DNA of 64,000 bases from Thalassia testudinum (taxonomy: Eukaryota; Streptophyta; Magnoliopsida; Alismatales; Hydrocharitaceae): assembly GCA_037157565.1 (NCBI GenBank), contig JAZHRO010000002.1, positions 80,135,501 to 80,199,500 of the forward strand. The letters are read 5' to 3'. The translations under genes were made by a program, and so were the position numbers. Positions 1-13,059 of this stretch are shown in pieces; within the stretch, counting starts at the first letter, position 1, and each line of letters opens with the position of its first letter. The notes beneath the pieces are model-generated. The model was not told where the DNA came from and made no database searches. It saw nothing but the letters and a program-made list of their open reading frames with translations.

Positions 1-3000
1 ACAAATAAGTTTAAAACTTTAAATCAAAAGTATAAATAACTTCTTAAATGTTCAATTAAGCTTATATAAAAACTTGAAGGCATTTAGACATCATTAAGGT
101 CTTGATATTAAATATTTACATTTAGGTCCTTCATGCATCAAATTTCCCTCATTAGAAAACCTCCTAGGACTTATTTGTAACACGCAAGGACCTTTTTGTA
201 AGCCCTTAAGGACCACTCCATAACCATTCTCTGTCACTTATGGGTCTGTCTGCAATTGATCTACCCCTTCGCTGAGGGGTGTGCCCTGCAGTTTCACCAA
301 CACAAGCCTGCAGCTCGCGTGCACTGCTCACGCGAAGAACACAGGCCTTCTGGACCGTTGATCTCTAATCTGGATTGATCTGTGGCTCTCCTTGATTCGA
401 ACCTTCGCGCGAGTCGGTGAGTGTGGTCACCACTACCCTAAGATCCCATCAAACGATCAGTTTTTAATTTGACAGCCTGCGCACTCTCTCCTCTCATCCT
501 CGCCGCCGATGCCCTTGTCGCTTAACCAAACTCACACGGTGCCTTGATTCTTTGAGCAAGCTACTTAAGCACCTCAGTGGTCGCGCGCGCAAGGGATCGC
601 TCTCTCCTTCTTTCTTAGCGATCGTTCCTCCACTCCAGTTCCCCCTCCCCACCAAATCTCTGATTTCACAGCCACTGGCTATGAAATCCTCGACTTCTCT
701 CTGACTCTCCTCGTTGCTAAGGACCACATAGCACCTGAGGACGACCATGAAGTCTCACTAGCAAGCTTTTCATTTCGCTGGAGCTCACCTCCCTCCCTTC
801 TTCCTCCTTAGCCACCTGCTAAGGACCCATAGGTCCCATTCTTCCTGTTGGAATAGTTTTAATGTTTTCTAAATTTGCTGTAGCATTAGATAGATAAATT
901 AGAATAGATTAGAGTAGAATTAGATGTAGAAATAGTAGTCAATTTTCTGTTCTGATTAACTTAGAATTAGGAGTAGTTTTAGCATAGCAATGTTTCCCCC
1001 TCACCTCCTCTGATCATCGCAGATCAGAGGGGAAGAAAGTCACCTAATCACTGTTCATTTTGTTCTTTCTCTCCATGTTTCCATTTCATTTCTGATTCCC
1101 TCAATTTTTCTCACAATCCACCCACTCATTAGACCTAATTTTAGATCTGATTGGTTTCTAACATTAGATATGAAATTAGCATCAAAATTCATTTTAAGGG
1201 GCTTCCCACTCATCCCATGTTTTGTCACAAAAGCCCCTGATCTAAGCTTAAATTGGAACCAGTTTGCCAAATTTTTTTTTTATAAATTCAGATTTCAAGG
1301 ATTTAGATTTATGTGAGCTTTGAATTCTTTGATCTAGCAAACTGAGTTATTGTTTATTTGATTCATTGCTTGGCTAGGAATCTGAGGTGATTATGAAGTT
1401 AGAATTCAACTCAGATGAGCCATAATCTGATTTGGATTTTCATGACGATTTCAATGCTATGAATGCATGATAGAGCTAAGGAAAATCACTTTGGTGATTT
1501 GAGGTTCTATCCTGTATTCATGAGTTGTTTGCTAATAGAATTCTGATTTTCAACCTAAGGAGTTCTCAATACTCCTTAAGGTTTTAGATATCTGGGATTT
1601 AAGTTTATATTTTAAATAGACTGATCTAACTCCTATATGCTGTCTATAGCATTAGAGAGAGCTAGATCAGATCTTTTTCAGCTTTGATTGATGAGATTTT
1701 ATTGACAAGGGATCTTGAGTTTGAGTTGTATTCATGAGTGATTTTTATGAGAATTTAAACCCTTGTCAGAGTTTGTCTTTAGAGTGATTTCTATTTTTGT
1801 TTTTAAATCCCAGATTTATAGCAAACTGCTGCAGAAGCTGCTACATTCCCCTCCTTAATTCTAGCCAAGTGCTCCCTGAATTAACTATTTTAAATCCTTG
1901 ACCAGGATATCCATAATCTGATCTGGGATATAAAGGGTTAAATCAGGAGATACATGTTGGAATTAACCCCTTTTTCATACTGCAAACATGTTCCTCTTTA
2001 GATGAGTTAACTGCAGCAACAGTTAAGACATCTGAAGAAGGATTTGGTTTGATGATTGGGTCAAGTTCAGCAGTTTCTACTGACATCTACTGCTGCTACT
2101 GTTGTTAGCTTGTTTCTACTGTTTCAGTAGAAGTCCTATGTCTAAATAAACCCTATGGACAATAGCTTAGGTTTTGAATAGCTACCTGATGTATAATGTT
2201 GTGTTTAACTTGTATACGAGCTTTCCTGTATAGCTATTGAATTTTGACATCCTTTGAATGTTTGTACTTTTACTTTCAAATCTTTTGTCAGCTAGATTAT
2301 AAAACCTAACTGTCCATAAACTCAATTAACTGAAATCCATGTTGATTTGCATGCTAAATTGTTTGTATCTTGTCTAGATATTGTGTTGAGACTATTGAGG
2401 CGATTGACTGCCTTTTAGACCCCCTTAAGTTTCATCCTAAACCTTTAGGACTCATTAGAAACCATTTGAAAGGCTTAGGATGAGTAAGATTTAGAATTCA
2501 ATAAAAATTAGAAAAAAATTTAAAAAAAATAAAATAAACTTGTCTGATTTTAGATTAAGTATTTCTTTAAATGTACACCAAGTTTCATGGTAACTCGAAC
2601 CCCCGACTTGGTAGAATTTACCAGTCGACGATTCTATATACCATGAAACTTAATAAAATGAACTAAACTTGAAAAGGGCAAAAACATTTCTTTCTCCTCA
2701 TCTATTTCCTTCCTTCTTATCTCCTACCTCAAACACATATATAAAAGCCATAAAAAGTGAAAAAACTCTAAAAATACTAAAACTTCCTTATATAATATGT
2801 ATATAAGTATATATTTAAGATATATAGTAAGCCTACTTATCTATAATGTAATGTATACATATTTATAAGATAAATAACTTATGTATATATTGTATTATGT
2901 AAACTAAATATTTAAGTTAGATTATACTATATATATCTTAATTATATAACTAATTATTAATTAAACTAATGTATATGTACAAATAAGCTATATAAAGTAG

Positions 3001-4701
3001 TAAACACTATAAACAGCCATATTAAGCTATAATACCGTATATACGTATTTATATGTATATAATAAGCATATTAAACCCTGTACCTTAATTTAATTATATA
3101 TCTAGAATAAATGATTAAATTATTAATTTAATAGTTAAGTTATTAGATTAAATTAAAATAAATTAATAGATTAAGTTAAAACCAAGTTAATCTATACTTT
3201 ATATTTACACTAATGTATTTTAAGTAAGTTAAGCTAATTTAAGTCATTGATAATGTATAATACTGTGTAAACTGAATTTATACATAAAATAGTCTGAAAT
3301 TGAATCATTTAAATGTAAATAAAATAGAAATAAAGCTTGTAAAATACAATAAAAATATATATTAAATACTTTAACATATTTACTAACTCTGTATAAGGTC
3401 AATTAGACCATATATTAACTAATTTATATCTAATTAAGGAATAAAACCTACAATTCTATTTGTATAAACTGTATACTTTATCGAATTGAGAGCCAAAATC
3501 GCAAATTTGTGCACAGCCGCTGGATTTCCAACGCTGTGCAGGCACTATAATAGTGCCACATTGTTTGCTGAGAAGCGCCCTCAGCGCTTTATATTGTTTT
3601 TGTTGCATAAGACGATCAGTCATCACGGGCGCTGGACGCCTGAACAACCAAACATCTTACCATCTTACTAAGTATACCGAGCATTTTTTAGCTTTGTGTG
3701 TGGGCTGGGGGCCGGTGTGTGCTGTGCGAGGGCTTGGTTTAGCCCAAATCTATGCCAAAAATATACTTAAGCGGCTTAATTAAGAAATTAGGGCGTGCTT
3801 AGTAGAGGTCTGGTCCCACCCTGTCCTCGGGTGCTGTGTATCCCTCGAAGGATGTGTCCGCAAATTAAACAAATTTTTTTTAAGGACCCTAATGACTCCT
3901 TAAACACAGAGAAGAGAGTAAGCTGAAGAACAACTATTTATTAACTGTAGAGAAAGTTAAGACGAGAAGAAGAACACAGAGGAGATTTGAGAAGTTAAAG
4001 AAGGATATATGTGTATGTATAATATATAACGTATATCCGTATGGATAGATATGTAAATAAATAAGTGTAAGGTAAATAATAAGTATATGTATAAGCAGTA
4101 TAGCTTTATATATGTATGTATATATGTAACTTCATATTTTTACTGACAGAATAAAACATCACTAAAGGTGAAATAAATGTCGCTATATTCCCTAGTTTCT
4201 ACTTTAAAGTTTGTATATAGTTTTTTGGGGTCTAGCGACATTATATTTGTCACTGTAGATACTGTATATGTTACTGTATACATTAGTATATTAAGTTAAG
4301 TATGGTATGTATTATTAGTTAGTATTGTATATATATGTAGGTATTAGTAATATAACTTACAAGTAGATAATATAGAGTATGTCTATGAAGTGTTTGATGA
4401 TTGTTTGTAATTAGTATTTGCAAGAATTTTAATTGATTCTTTTTGTATATAATTAAACCATGCATTCATTTTTTCTTTCTTTATTAGATATAAAACTTAT
4501 CCTTTTGGAATTAAAGAATAATCTTGGACTTAGAGAGTGATGTATATCAATAACTGCCTCCCAGTGAATGACCTTGAATAAACCAGTAAAAATTAGGTAA
4601 TTAAATAAAATTGATGCGATAATGGTTTGTATTTGCGACACATACTACAACAACAACGACATTTCTTTTTTTTTATATACGAACCGTGGTCGAGTGTTTC
4701 A
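1..4701 (+). repeat. Large (~5 kb) Ty3/gypsy-type LTR, copy 1 (5' end outside window)
   Basis: This stretch is colinear with 46.9-54.6 kb, which ends next to a tRNA-Asp-type primer-binding site, so both are copies of one very long LTR in plus orientation. Shared landmarks include the opening block at 1-250, CTGCTGCTAC-rich sequence near 2080-2120, an extremely AT-rich core (2480-3480), a hairpin block (3500-3700), a conserved block around 3804-3856 (GGTCTGGTCCCACCC, then GTGTATCCCTCGAA), and the terminal block 4480-4701. It ends at CA (4701) and no PBS follows, so this is a 3' LTR or a solo LTR. Short ORFs here are not convincing genes. Confidence 0.75.
3510..3557 (+). other. Adjacent hairpins in the large LTR, one conserved by compensatory change
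   Basis: A perfect 8-bp stem (TGCACAGC with GCTGTGCA, 3510-3540) is followed directly by GGCACTATAATAGTGCC (3541-3557), a 7-bp stem with a 3-nt loop. The aligned position in the other LTR copy (53385-53402) reads GGTGCTAACAATAGCACC, in which both arms changed while pairing was kept. Confidence 0.7.
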
Positions 4702-6980
4702 CTACTACGTCACCTATTGCTGCTGCTGCTACTGTTGGTTGCAAGGAGGAAAGCAGGAGAAGAAGAGGAAGAAGGTAGCACACCCGAAGCCTTAGGTAGG
4801 GACCCTCCTCCCTCTTCTTGTATGTCCACCTCTTAAGCTCTTGAGTGAAGAGCTAGATTCGAGGGGGGATTCGAGAGTGTAAAACCCACGATTTTATTGT
4901 CGAGTATGAGTTTTACGCATTTGTTTTCATGCATGTCGATTGTATATGATATTTGATGGGTTTGTAGCACTTAAGATCTTGATTTCAAATGAGTTCCTCA
5001 TTGGTGATTTCTCAGTTTAGAATGTCCCTTAAATGGCAATGATGTGTGGTCATGGACCCAAGGGGTTGAGGGATAAAGGAAAGAATTTTGGGGTAGTTTC
5101 TAACTTGATTTCATTTAGACCCAAATTTTGGAACTACCCAGTACTTGTACTGATGTTGAGTACTGGTACTGGATGGCTTACCTCACCGCTAAATGGATGG
5201 AAAAGGGGAATAGAAGTGCCCCAATACTAGTACTGACCATGAGAACTGGTACTGGCCCTCCCTGATAACCGACTGGGTAGAACATGCCCAGTATCGATAC
5301 TCATCTACCAGTACTCAAGATGAGTACCGGTACTGGCATGATATTCAAGGTATTTTGGGTAGTAAGTGCCCAGCATTGATACCTAAGATGAGTACCAGTA
5401 TTGGTGCCCTTGGTTTGCCCTAAATAGGACCTAATTTTTGCCTTAATTCAATTATAAAATGTGGGAATGTAGACGTTGATATGGGATGATAAGTGAAAAG
5501 AGGCTTTAATCCACTTAATGTCTAAGAAATCACTATTAAAATAGGTGATTCATAAACTTTGGAAGATAAGAATAAAAGCCTAAATGAATTGGCTAAGTAT
5601 AAGGCGAATTTGGAATACGTGAACTTATTGACTCTTGTGGAGTCTTAATAATAGAAAACTAGGATCTTAAGATCTGAGGGTAGACCCCAAGGGATCCATT
5701 AAGTCCTTAGGACTTCATTTCAGACACGGAACCAAATAAAATTAAATGATAGTAGGTCTACTATGTGAGTTCGTAAGGTTGCATCCTTGGACTTTGTGAA
5801 ACACAGGTTCACTGCTGGGGTTGGAGACCAGGGATACTATGGTGGCTAGAGGCTACTAGAAATCTACCTCAGAACTTGTAGGGTTCTCAGGCACAATGAT
5901 GAGCCATGGGTTTCCATCAGAATAAGGTACTTGGATGCATCAAATCTGACTCAGTGGCAAGGTACTCGTAGCACGAGGTTCATGAGGCACTCGTTTGTGC
6001 GAAAGTCGCTGAGGTATCATGATAGGTTGGTTGAGATCTCGTTTGACGATAGATTGAGAGGGCACACCTGGAGACTATGCTCCTAGCGGGAGCATTGGTG
6101 TAACCTGACAACTTTGGCCAACCTTGAGATGTTGGTCTAGAATGATCTATGATTGGACCTTGCTAGACACGAATTGAGTTTGCTCTTCGTTGTTGCGAGG
6201 AATAGGCCTGGGTAGTGCCCAAGAGACCCAACTATTTTGACTAAGGTCAGCAACATTCTTGATACGTCAAGAATAGGTATGCTTTTTGCGAGGGTTGCCA
6301 AACCTGCTAGCCTCGCCCTTGATCAAGGAGAGACTGCCAAGATGGGGCCTAAGGGAAGGCTACATATCAATCTTCTCTAATAGATAGGGACGATTCACAG
6401 TATCTGACTCTTAAGGTGAGTGAGAGAACTTATTAAATGATAATAAAATAAGGGATTGAACAAGGGTAAATGGGAATTAGTTAGTAGATAGCATATAGTG
6501 CAAGAACCTATACACTACCCTGATTGTATAGCAATCATAGGTCCTAATTTGACTAAATTAAGCTAATAACCTAGGTTACATCCTGTAAATAGAGCATACA
6601 TTGCATACAACACTCATACTTACATCTGTACATCCTTATTCTAATTCTGTCATATTATGGTCCTTTGAGTAATACCATCAATTTATACATGTAGGATCAT
6701 AATCAGGAGCAAAATTAGAGCTCAAAGAGACAGGAGGACCATATCAACAGGACGAGAGCAAAGTAGCTGGTAGGAGGAGCAGAGCAGTGAACCCATGCAA
6801 GCCTATGCCAACCTATCCATGCCCAATTAACCCACCATCACAAATCCATGAACACACACACACACACTACTCACACATTTGTGCACACACATTAATTGTG
6901 AAATTGCACGTGTTTATAATCTTATATACATTTTTACACATGTGTAATACTTGTGCACATTTTTTATGACAATTATTTAT
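4702..6980 (+). repeat. Probable Tekay/Del-like LTR fragment (truncated), with no gene seen
   Basis: The sequence begins abruptly where the large LTR ends. It has a GCTGCTGCT and GAAGAGGAAG-rich leader-like start, a long unique region and a cluster of AGTAC palindromes (5139-5415). The overall design resembles the palindrome-bearing solo LTR at 48235-51003, although the sequence differs. No long ORF, PBS or target duplication was found, so the class is an inference from architecture only. The right limit near 6980 is approximate. Confidence 0.35.
5139..5415. repeat. Array of AGTAC-type palindromes
   Basis: About eight short palindromes recur at roughly 60-bp periods. They include CAGTACTTGTACTG (5139), AGTACTGGTACT (5159), AATACTAGTACTG (5223), CAGTATCGATACT (5289) and GAGTACCGGTACTGG (5322), plus decayed versions to 5415. 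They tend to occur in pairs, a CAGTAYYGATACT form followed by a GAGTACYGGTACTGG form. Confidence 0.7.
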
Positions 6981-8019
6981 ATGTGTGCCTATTTTTATTT
7001 ACATATATGTGGACTTGGTAGTAACTATATGTATTGGTATTTAATTTATTTAATTTAGGCCTACTACATTTGCACACTATAGCCCACACAATTAGGAAGT
7101 GCAAACACCCACTAATCCAAACACACCTAACCCTACTTACTTAGCCTTTACCACCACTTAGAACACACTTAACCTGCACCTAATCCCACCACATGGGACG
7201 CCCACTTTTCCCTATCCATTGGCTTGACCAAGCCTTGACTTGCACCCTCACTTGCTTTTACACCTTAGGATAGAACCTTCTATTCTTAAGTTGTGCCCAA
7301 AAGTAGCCCTCCTAAACCTACACCATAGGGACACCACACACAACCCAACACTCTATGAAACATCCTCCCATAAGAGTGCACACACCCACCCCCCTCCACT
7401 CTCCACTACACTCCACTCCCATGCAAAGAACTCCTCTCCTCAAGAGCTCTATAGCTAAGCTCTCAAACCTTGGCCAAAGGCCAGCTTGTGCCCACTTGGA
7501 CTTTGTTTTCTAGGTGAAGAAGAGGTAGGCCAAGTTCCAAGGATCCTCTTACTCTTCCAATAGGCCTTATGCCCCCATTGGAAGAACACCTATCTTCTCA
7601 TTTTACTCTATTGTTACTTTCTTCGTTAGTATAGTTATTTTCTTTACTTGCACTTTGCTTATTTTCATTTTCTTGCTAGTAGAATACATTTCATTTTCAA
7701 GCTTCTTACTACTTGCTTTTTGTCATGCTTTATTTACTTTTCAAGTTGCACACACTGTCACTCACTTGCACCATCCACACCGCCACCATCACCACCATTA
7801 CCACCATCACCACCACTTCATCACCTCACTAGCACTTAGTTCACTCCATCACTCACACTCACACGCCCACCATCACCACCCCTAAGACCAACTCCTACTC
7901 CTACTACCACCACATTTGCCATGGTCGTCCCATCCCCCTTCCATAGAGCCCACAACATAGACTCCATAGAAAACACCACCATAGAGCAAACCTTCATCAC
8001 CTCTAAGTATAGGATCTTC
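6981..8019. other. Unclassified backbone interrupted by the CACTA element
   Basis: The stretch is C/A-rich, with CAC and ACC trinucleotide-like tracts (7770-7885) and no recognisable domain. Its end (TTC at 8017-8019) is duplicated after the CACTA element at 18596-18598. It then continues at 18599-18734 and, after a second insertion, at 29711-29938. A reading frame opened after a TAG near 7842 would stay open across both insertion sites for about 125 codons, but it matches nothing I recognise. Confidence 0.5.
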
Positions 8020-8365
8020 CACTACTAGAAAATGGGCTTTTGCGACGCTTTGTAGTGATAGTTTTTGTCAAGACCGTCGTTTATAGCAGAATATATAGAT
8101 GACAGTTTTAAAACTATCTTATTGATGATATAGACGATAGTTTTAATTAAAACCATCATTTATATTTACCATCAATACCCCGTCTTGTGTGTGGAGGTCC
8201 CTGCATTAATGTACATGATGGTTCTTATAAAAACTATCGCATTAGAGATGACGGTTCTATCTTGTAACCGTCATATATATTGACTCCAAATTTTGGTCGG
8301 GTAGCATTTCTTCGCACCTTACCCGACTTTAAACAATGGTTTTGACAAAAATCGTCGTGTAAGGT
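8020..8365. repeat. CACTA left terminal and subterminal repeats
   Basis: The 13-bp start CACTACTAGAAAA is followed by at least six short inverted units such as GACAGTTTTAAAACTATC, GACGATAGTTTTAATTAAAACC and GACGGTTC...AACCGTC. In En/Spm-type elements such subterminal repeats are binding sites for the TNPA-class protein (family knowledge). Confidence 0.8.
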
Positions 8366-8383
8366 ACCTCTGCCCTACAACTT

Positions 8384-8880
8384 GTGCCTGACCCCCTGTG
8401 CTCTATTCACTCAACATCGATCTCCTCCTCCGTCAGCATCGATCTCCTCCTCCTCCTCGAACACCTAGTAGCGTCGCCTCCTTGTCGCGTACAGCCCCCT
8501 CCTTGCTGCACGCCCCTCCTCATCCCCATCCCCAGCCCCTCCTCCTCTCATCCACAGTCCCCCTCCTCCTCTTCCCATGCGTCGCCACCCCTCCTACTCC
8601 TCCCATCCGTGCACAGCCCCAGCCCCCTACCTCCTCCTCCCATGCACCATCGCCCCTCCTCCCCCTCCTCCAATCCGCTATCGGCCCTCCTCCTCCTCAT
8701 CCCCGTCTATAGCCCCTCCTCCAAGTCCTCCCGTCCGCAGCCCCTCCTCCTTTCCAACGCCACCCCTCTCCTCCTCAACCCCATCCCCAGCCCCTCCTCC
8801 TCCTCCCATCCGTAGCCCCCATGCCCCCATTAGCCACCCCCTCCTCCTCCTCGTCCCATTGTTATCCCATTGTATTAATT
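8384..8880. repeat. CCT-rich low-complexity tract inside the CACTA element
   Basis: About 500 bp dominated by CCTCCT and CCCC(T/A) words sits between the left subterminal repeats and the TNP2 gene. It opens Ser/Pro-rich frames in three phases at once, which argues for composition rather than coding. It is probably untranslated leader. Confidence 0.6.
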
Positions 8881-9908
8881 AGATGTCAAATTTGGTTAAT
8901 TTTTTAAATTTATTTTAGTTATTTTCTTATAAATATTTGTAATTTGATTTAGGCATCTCACATTGTCGGACACCTTCTCCGTGATTCACGCGCTTTGTTG
9001 AGGTATGAAATTAAGTTGTCTTAATTCATTTGTGAATGAATGTGGGGTGCGCCCACTTAGTTATGTTTAGAATGTGGGGTGTGCCCACTTAGGTTTAGAA
9101 TGTGATTTTTTTTTATGGTTGGGGGGTGTACTCACTTAATTTAGTAAATTGAATGTGTTTGATTGATTGTGGGTTGTACCCACTTTCTTCTAACTGTCTA
9201 TTTGATTTTATTATGTATGTTCGATTGATTTAACAAATTGAATTTGATTCTATTATGTACCCACTTTATGTCTGTTTGATGTTATTATTTTAAGGCATTA
9301 ATTATAGATACACACACTTTCACAAATCTAGATCACTTGAGGCTAAACACTAGGTATTCTAACCCCTAGGTCACAGGTATTGGGAGGGTATAATTATGTC
9401 AAAATACTTGCCCGTCGACACTTATGATCATGTTATACGAACAATGCAAAGTGTTTGTATACCTTACTTACATTCACGAAGCTTTGTCTTTGTAGCATGC
9501 CATCAGAGTTGTCATCATTTGCTTAGAGAAGTTCTGAACAAAGGGGGGTTCTTGAAGATTTGATCACAACTTAGGGTTACTTGTTACATGGAACCGATGT
9601 CTAGAAGAATTTCAGTAGTATCTTTTTGCTCTTATATGATATACCAACTAATCTTATCTATGTTCCTAATGCACCCTTAAATGGGAGTTATTGGGAATGT
9701 AGTTAAAGTTAGTCTTACGGGGTATATTGGAGAAGTGCGAGGAAATGCTGCCAAAATTTCTCCAAACACTGGTTACATGTAACAAGTAACGTTGTCATCA
9801 AATTTTCAAGGATGGGTTATTAAGTGAAAACCCTAATCAAAATACAAACACTGTTATAAAATCAAATTATAATTATTGGGTGATGTTATTTCATTTTTGT
9901 AGATTATC
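8881..9908 (+). other. Upstream region of the CACTA transposase gene with a hairpin series
   Basis: This non-coding stretch precedes TNP2. Between 9041 and 9268 it repeats a short hairpin: TGTGGGGTGCGCCCACTTAG (9041), TGTGGGGTGTGCCCACTTAG (9073), GGGGGGTGTACTCACTT (9121), TGTGGGTTGTACCCACTTT (9168) and a half copy TATGTACCCACTTTATG (9254). GTGGGTTGTACCCAC has 6-bp arms and a 3-nt loop. No ORF of note is present. Confidence 0.6.
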
Positions 9909-12900
9909 ATGGATAAATCTTGGATTAGTTTGAGGAACTCGGATTACTCTTGATACAAGAATGGAGTGCGAGAGTTCCTTGATTGGGCATTTCATGACGA
10001 TAGGAAGTCATACAGACGAGAAGACAAGTTTGATAGGATATTTTTCTCATGTAGGAGGTGCTTGAATGGATATTCACATGATAAGAACATTGTATATGAG
10101 CACACAATTTGCAACGGTTGATGGCAGCATTATACTAAGTGGATTGCTCATGGAGAGGATCTTACAGAGGAAGTCAGATGATCTCTGATAGATTTCGATG
10201 AGACAACTGTTGATATTGATGCTAATGACATCGATGAAATGCTTGATGAGATGAGAGCAGGACTTGAAGATCCGACTAGTAAGTAAGCTTGTAATTAGTT
10301 TTATGATGCTATTAGAGCAGCATATGAACCTATTGCTCTCAGTATTATGTCCATTTCTAAGTTGTCATTTCTTTTGAAGTTATTTCAGATGAAGGTTTCG
10401 AATAGAGTGACCTCTAAATTAATGTTTGAGGTGCTTGAATTCATTAAAAAGCTTTTAAATGATCTGAAAGGTTATCCAAAGACATGGTATGAAGCAAAGA
10501 AATAGATTCGTGGACTTGGTTTAAATTACAAGAAAATTGACGTTTATCCAAATGATTGTGTGTTATACAGAAATGAATATGTAGATTTGACTAGTTGTCC
10601 ACAGTGTGGTGTTGAAAGATTTAAAGTGGAAAATTCACTAAATACAAGGACTAAAAAACAACTGGAGAAGGTTTTATGTTACTTTTTATTGATTCATAAG
10701 CTTCAACGCCTTTTTATTTCAAGTAGAACTGCGAGTTGGTCGCATTCGTTATCTTGTAGATTCAGAAGAGTGGAAAATGTTTGACAGTACTCATTTAACA
10801 TTTACAGAAGATGCAAGAAATGTCAGATTAGGTCTTGCAAGCGATGGGCTTAATCCTTTCAAGAATATGTACCTATCCTATTCAATTTGGCCAGTCGTGA
10901 TGGTAACTTACAACTTACCTACGTGGTTTTGTATGCGATAGTTGTTTATGATGTTGACCCTTCTCATCCCTAGTTCAAAGCAGCCAGAAAATGCAATTGA
11001 CGTTTATTTTCAACCTTTGATAGATAAAGTGAAACATATGATGCACATAGAAAAGAATTTTTTAATATGCATGTTGTATTATTGTGGACCATTAATGACT
11101 TCTCTGCATAGGCAAAATTGTCGGGATGGAGTACAAAGGGAAAGTCTGCTTGTCCAGTATGTATGGATGACAGTCATCATCTTCGACTACCTAAAATCAA
11201 CAAGTTTTATTATTTGGGACATCGTAGATTCCTGCCAGTTGAACATAGATGGCAAATAGTAGTGTTAAATGACAAATTCGATGGTAAAACTTGTCAGTAT
11301 TCTTCTAAGAATCCAAGGAATAAGCTAAGTACAAATTCAATAAGGTTGTTAGGTTTTCAAATAATTGAGAAATTACAACAACTTGGCAACATACGATTAG
11401 GTTGTCTATTCAAGAAAGATCAAATAGCTATGAAACATACGTGTTTTAAAAAGAAGAGCATTGTCTTCATGGAACTCCCGTATTGAAAAGATTTAACTAT
11501 TCGACATAATCTTGATGTCATGCATATTGAGAAGAATGTTATGGACAACATTTTAGATGTGTTCAATTTAATTGATAGTCCAAAGGATACAGTGAAAATG
11601 AGAAAAAGTATGATAACTTTAGGCATTTGTCCAGAGTTACATGTTATTGAAAAAGAAGATGGCAGTTATGACTTTCCAGAAGCCATTTACAGCCTAAATA
11701 ATGATCAACCAGAGAAAGTTTTCACCTTCTTGAAAGAAGTATGGGTGCTAGATGGCTATTCTTCATAACATTTTCGATGTGTAAACGAGGTTCAAAAGAA
11801 ATTAGTGGGTTAAAGAGTCATGACAGTCACGTTTATATGCAAGTCTTGTTCCCACTAGCTATTCTTGGAGTGCTACCTGATCCAATTGTGGGTTCATTTA
11901 CAGAGATGAGCTTATATTTCAAAGCTATTTGTTCAAAAATTGTAGATTCTGATTTGTTAGAGTATTGGGATAAGCAAATAGTCGTTACATTATGTAAAAT
12001 AGAGCAGATATTTCCTCCAATGTTCTTTGATGTCATAGTTCATTTAACTCTGCATCTTGCAAATGAAGCAAAAATTGTTGGACTTGTGCAATATAGATGG
12101 ATGTATCCAGTTGAACGATTTCTGAAGAAACTTAAAGATTATGTGTTAAATAAGGCTAAGCCTGAAGAATCTATTGTGGAAGGATATCTTGTAGAAGTGT
12201 CTATTAACTTCTGTGCCATGTATATGGATAAGACAAACAATCGATTTAATCGATTACAAAGAAATTATGATGGAGGGTACAATGACAACAATGAAGATTA
12301 TCTTTCACTATTTGATATTCCAAGAAGGTCTATCCTCTACACAAAGTATAAATCAATCGGCGTCTAGCTCACTTGTACATTCTTAATTAGATTCCAGAAG
12401 TTGATACATTTTATAATGAATTTAAGGAGTGTTCACATCCAGAAACATGCAAGGTCAACTTTCTCGAGTGGTTTAAACAACATGCTATTCAAATGAAAGA
12501 AGAGAACGACCCATGATGGTTGGAGGACTTTGACATAATATCGGATCAACCGTTGAGTTATGAACATTACCATTCAAGTTACATTATAAATGGATTTAGA
12601 TTCAAGACAAAATTCATAGATGATACGAAGGCCACGTAGCATGCTGGTGTTGTTGTCTGTTGCGATTTCAACACTGGTTGTGATGGCTACTACGGACATA
12701 TCGAAGAAATCGTTGAGATGAGCTTTAAATACTATTGTGGAGTTGTCCTTTTCAAGTGCAATTGGTTCGATGTGTTTAAAGAAGGCAATGGCTTCAAACT
12801 TGACACGAAGCATAGTTGTTAAAGTTTGAATAAGAATCGTCGAATTTTTCATTCTTCAGAACTGTTTACATTAGCATGTCAAGTATCTTAAGTCTTCTAT

Positions 12901-13059
12901 GTCCTTGACAATAGTAGAAATTGATGTATTATACCCATACGGACAATTCCACATGAATATTTTGTTGATCAAAAAAATGTTGAGTATGAAGTAGAAGTAG
13001 ATACTTATCAAGAATACTTACAAGAAGTTGGTGTAGGTGCAATGGATATTGATATATAA
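9909..13059 (+). pseudogene. CACTA TNP2-type transposase, degenerate
   Basis: Conceptual translation from the ATG at 9909 begins MDKSWISLRN and gives a transposase-associated domain (~9909-10140). It is followed by the TNP2 core: YPNDCVLYRNEY near 10548, CPQCG near 10590, SGWSTKGKSACPVC near 11120-11165, DVMHIEKNVMDN near 11514. A DUF4218-like part follows (LPLAILG... at 11860 to about 12250) and then a DUF4216-like tail (12640-12990). In-frame stops occur from the 15th codon (TGA at 9951) and near 10117, and frames shift repeatedly, so no functional protein is possible. The enzyme would cut and join CACTA ends. Intron positions are not resolved. Confidence 0.85.

Noticed and set aside
8384..8882. 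Ser/Pro-rich ORFs of 143, 104 and 101 codons
   Set aside because: CCT/CCC low-complexity sequence open in three phases inside a CACTA leader.
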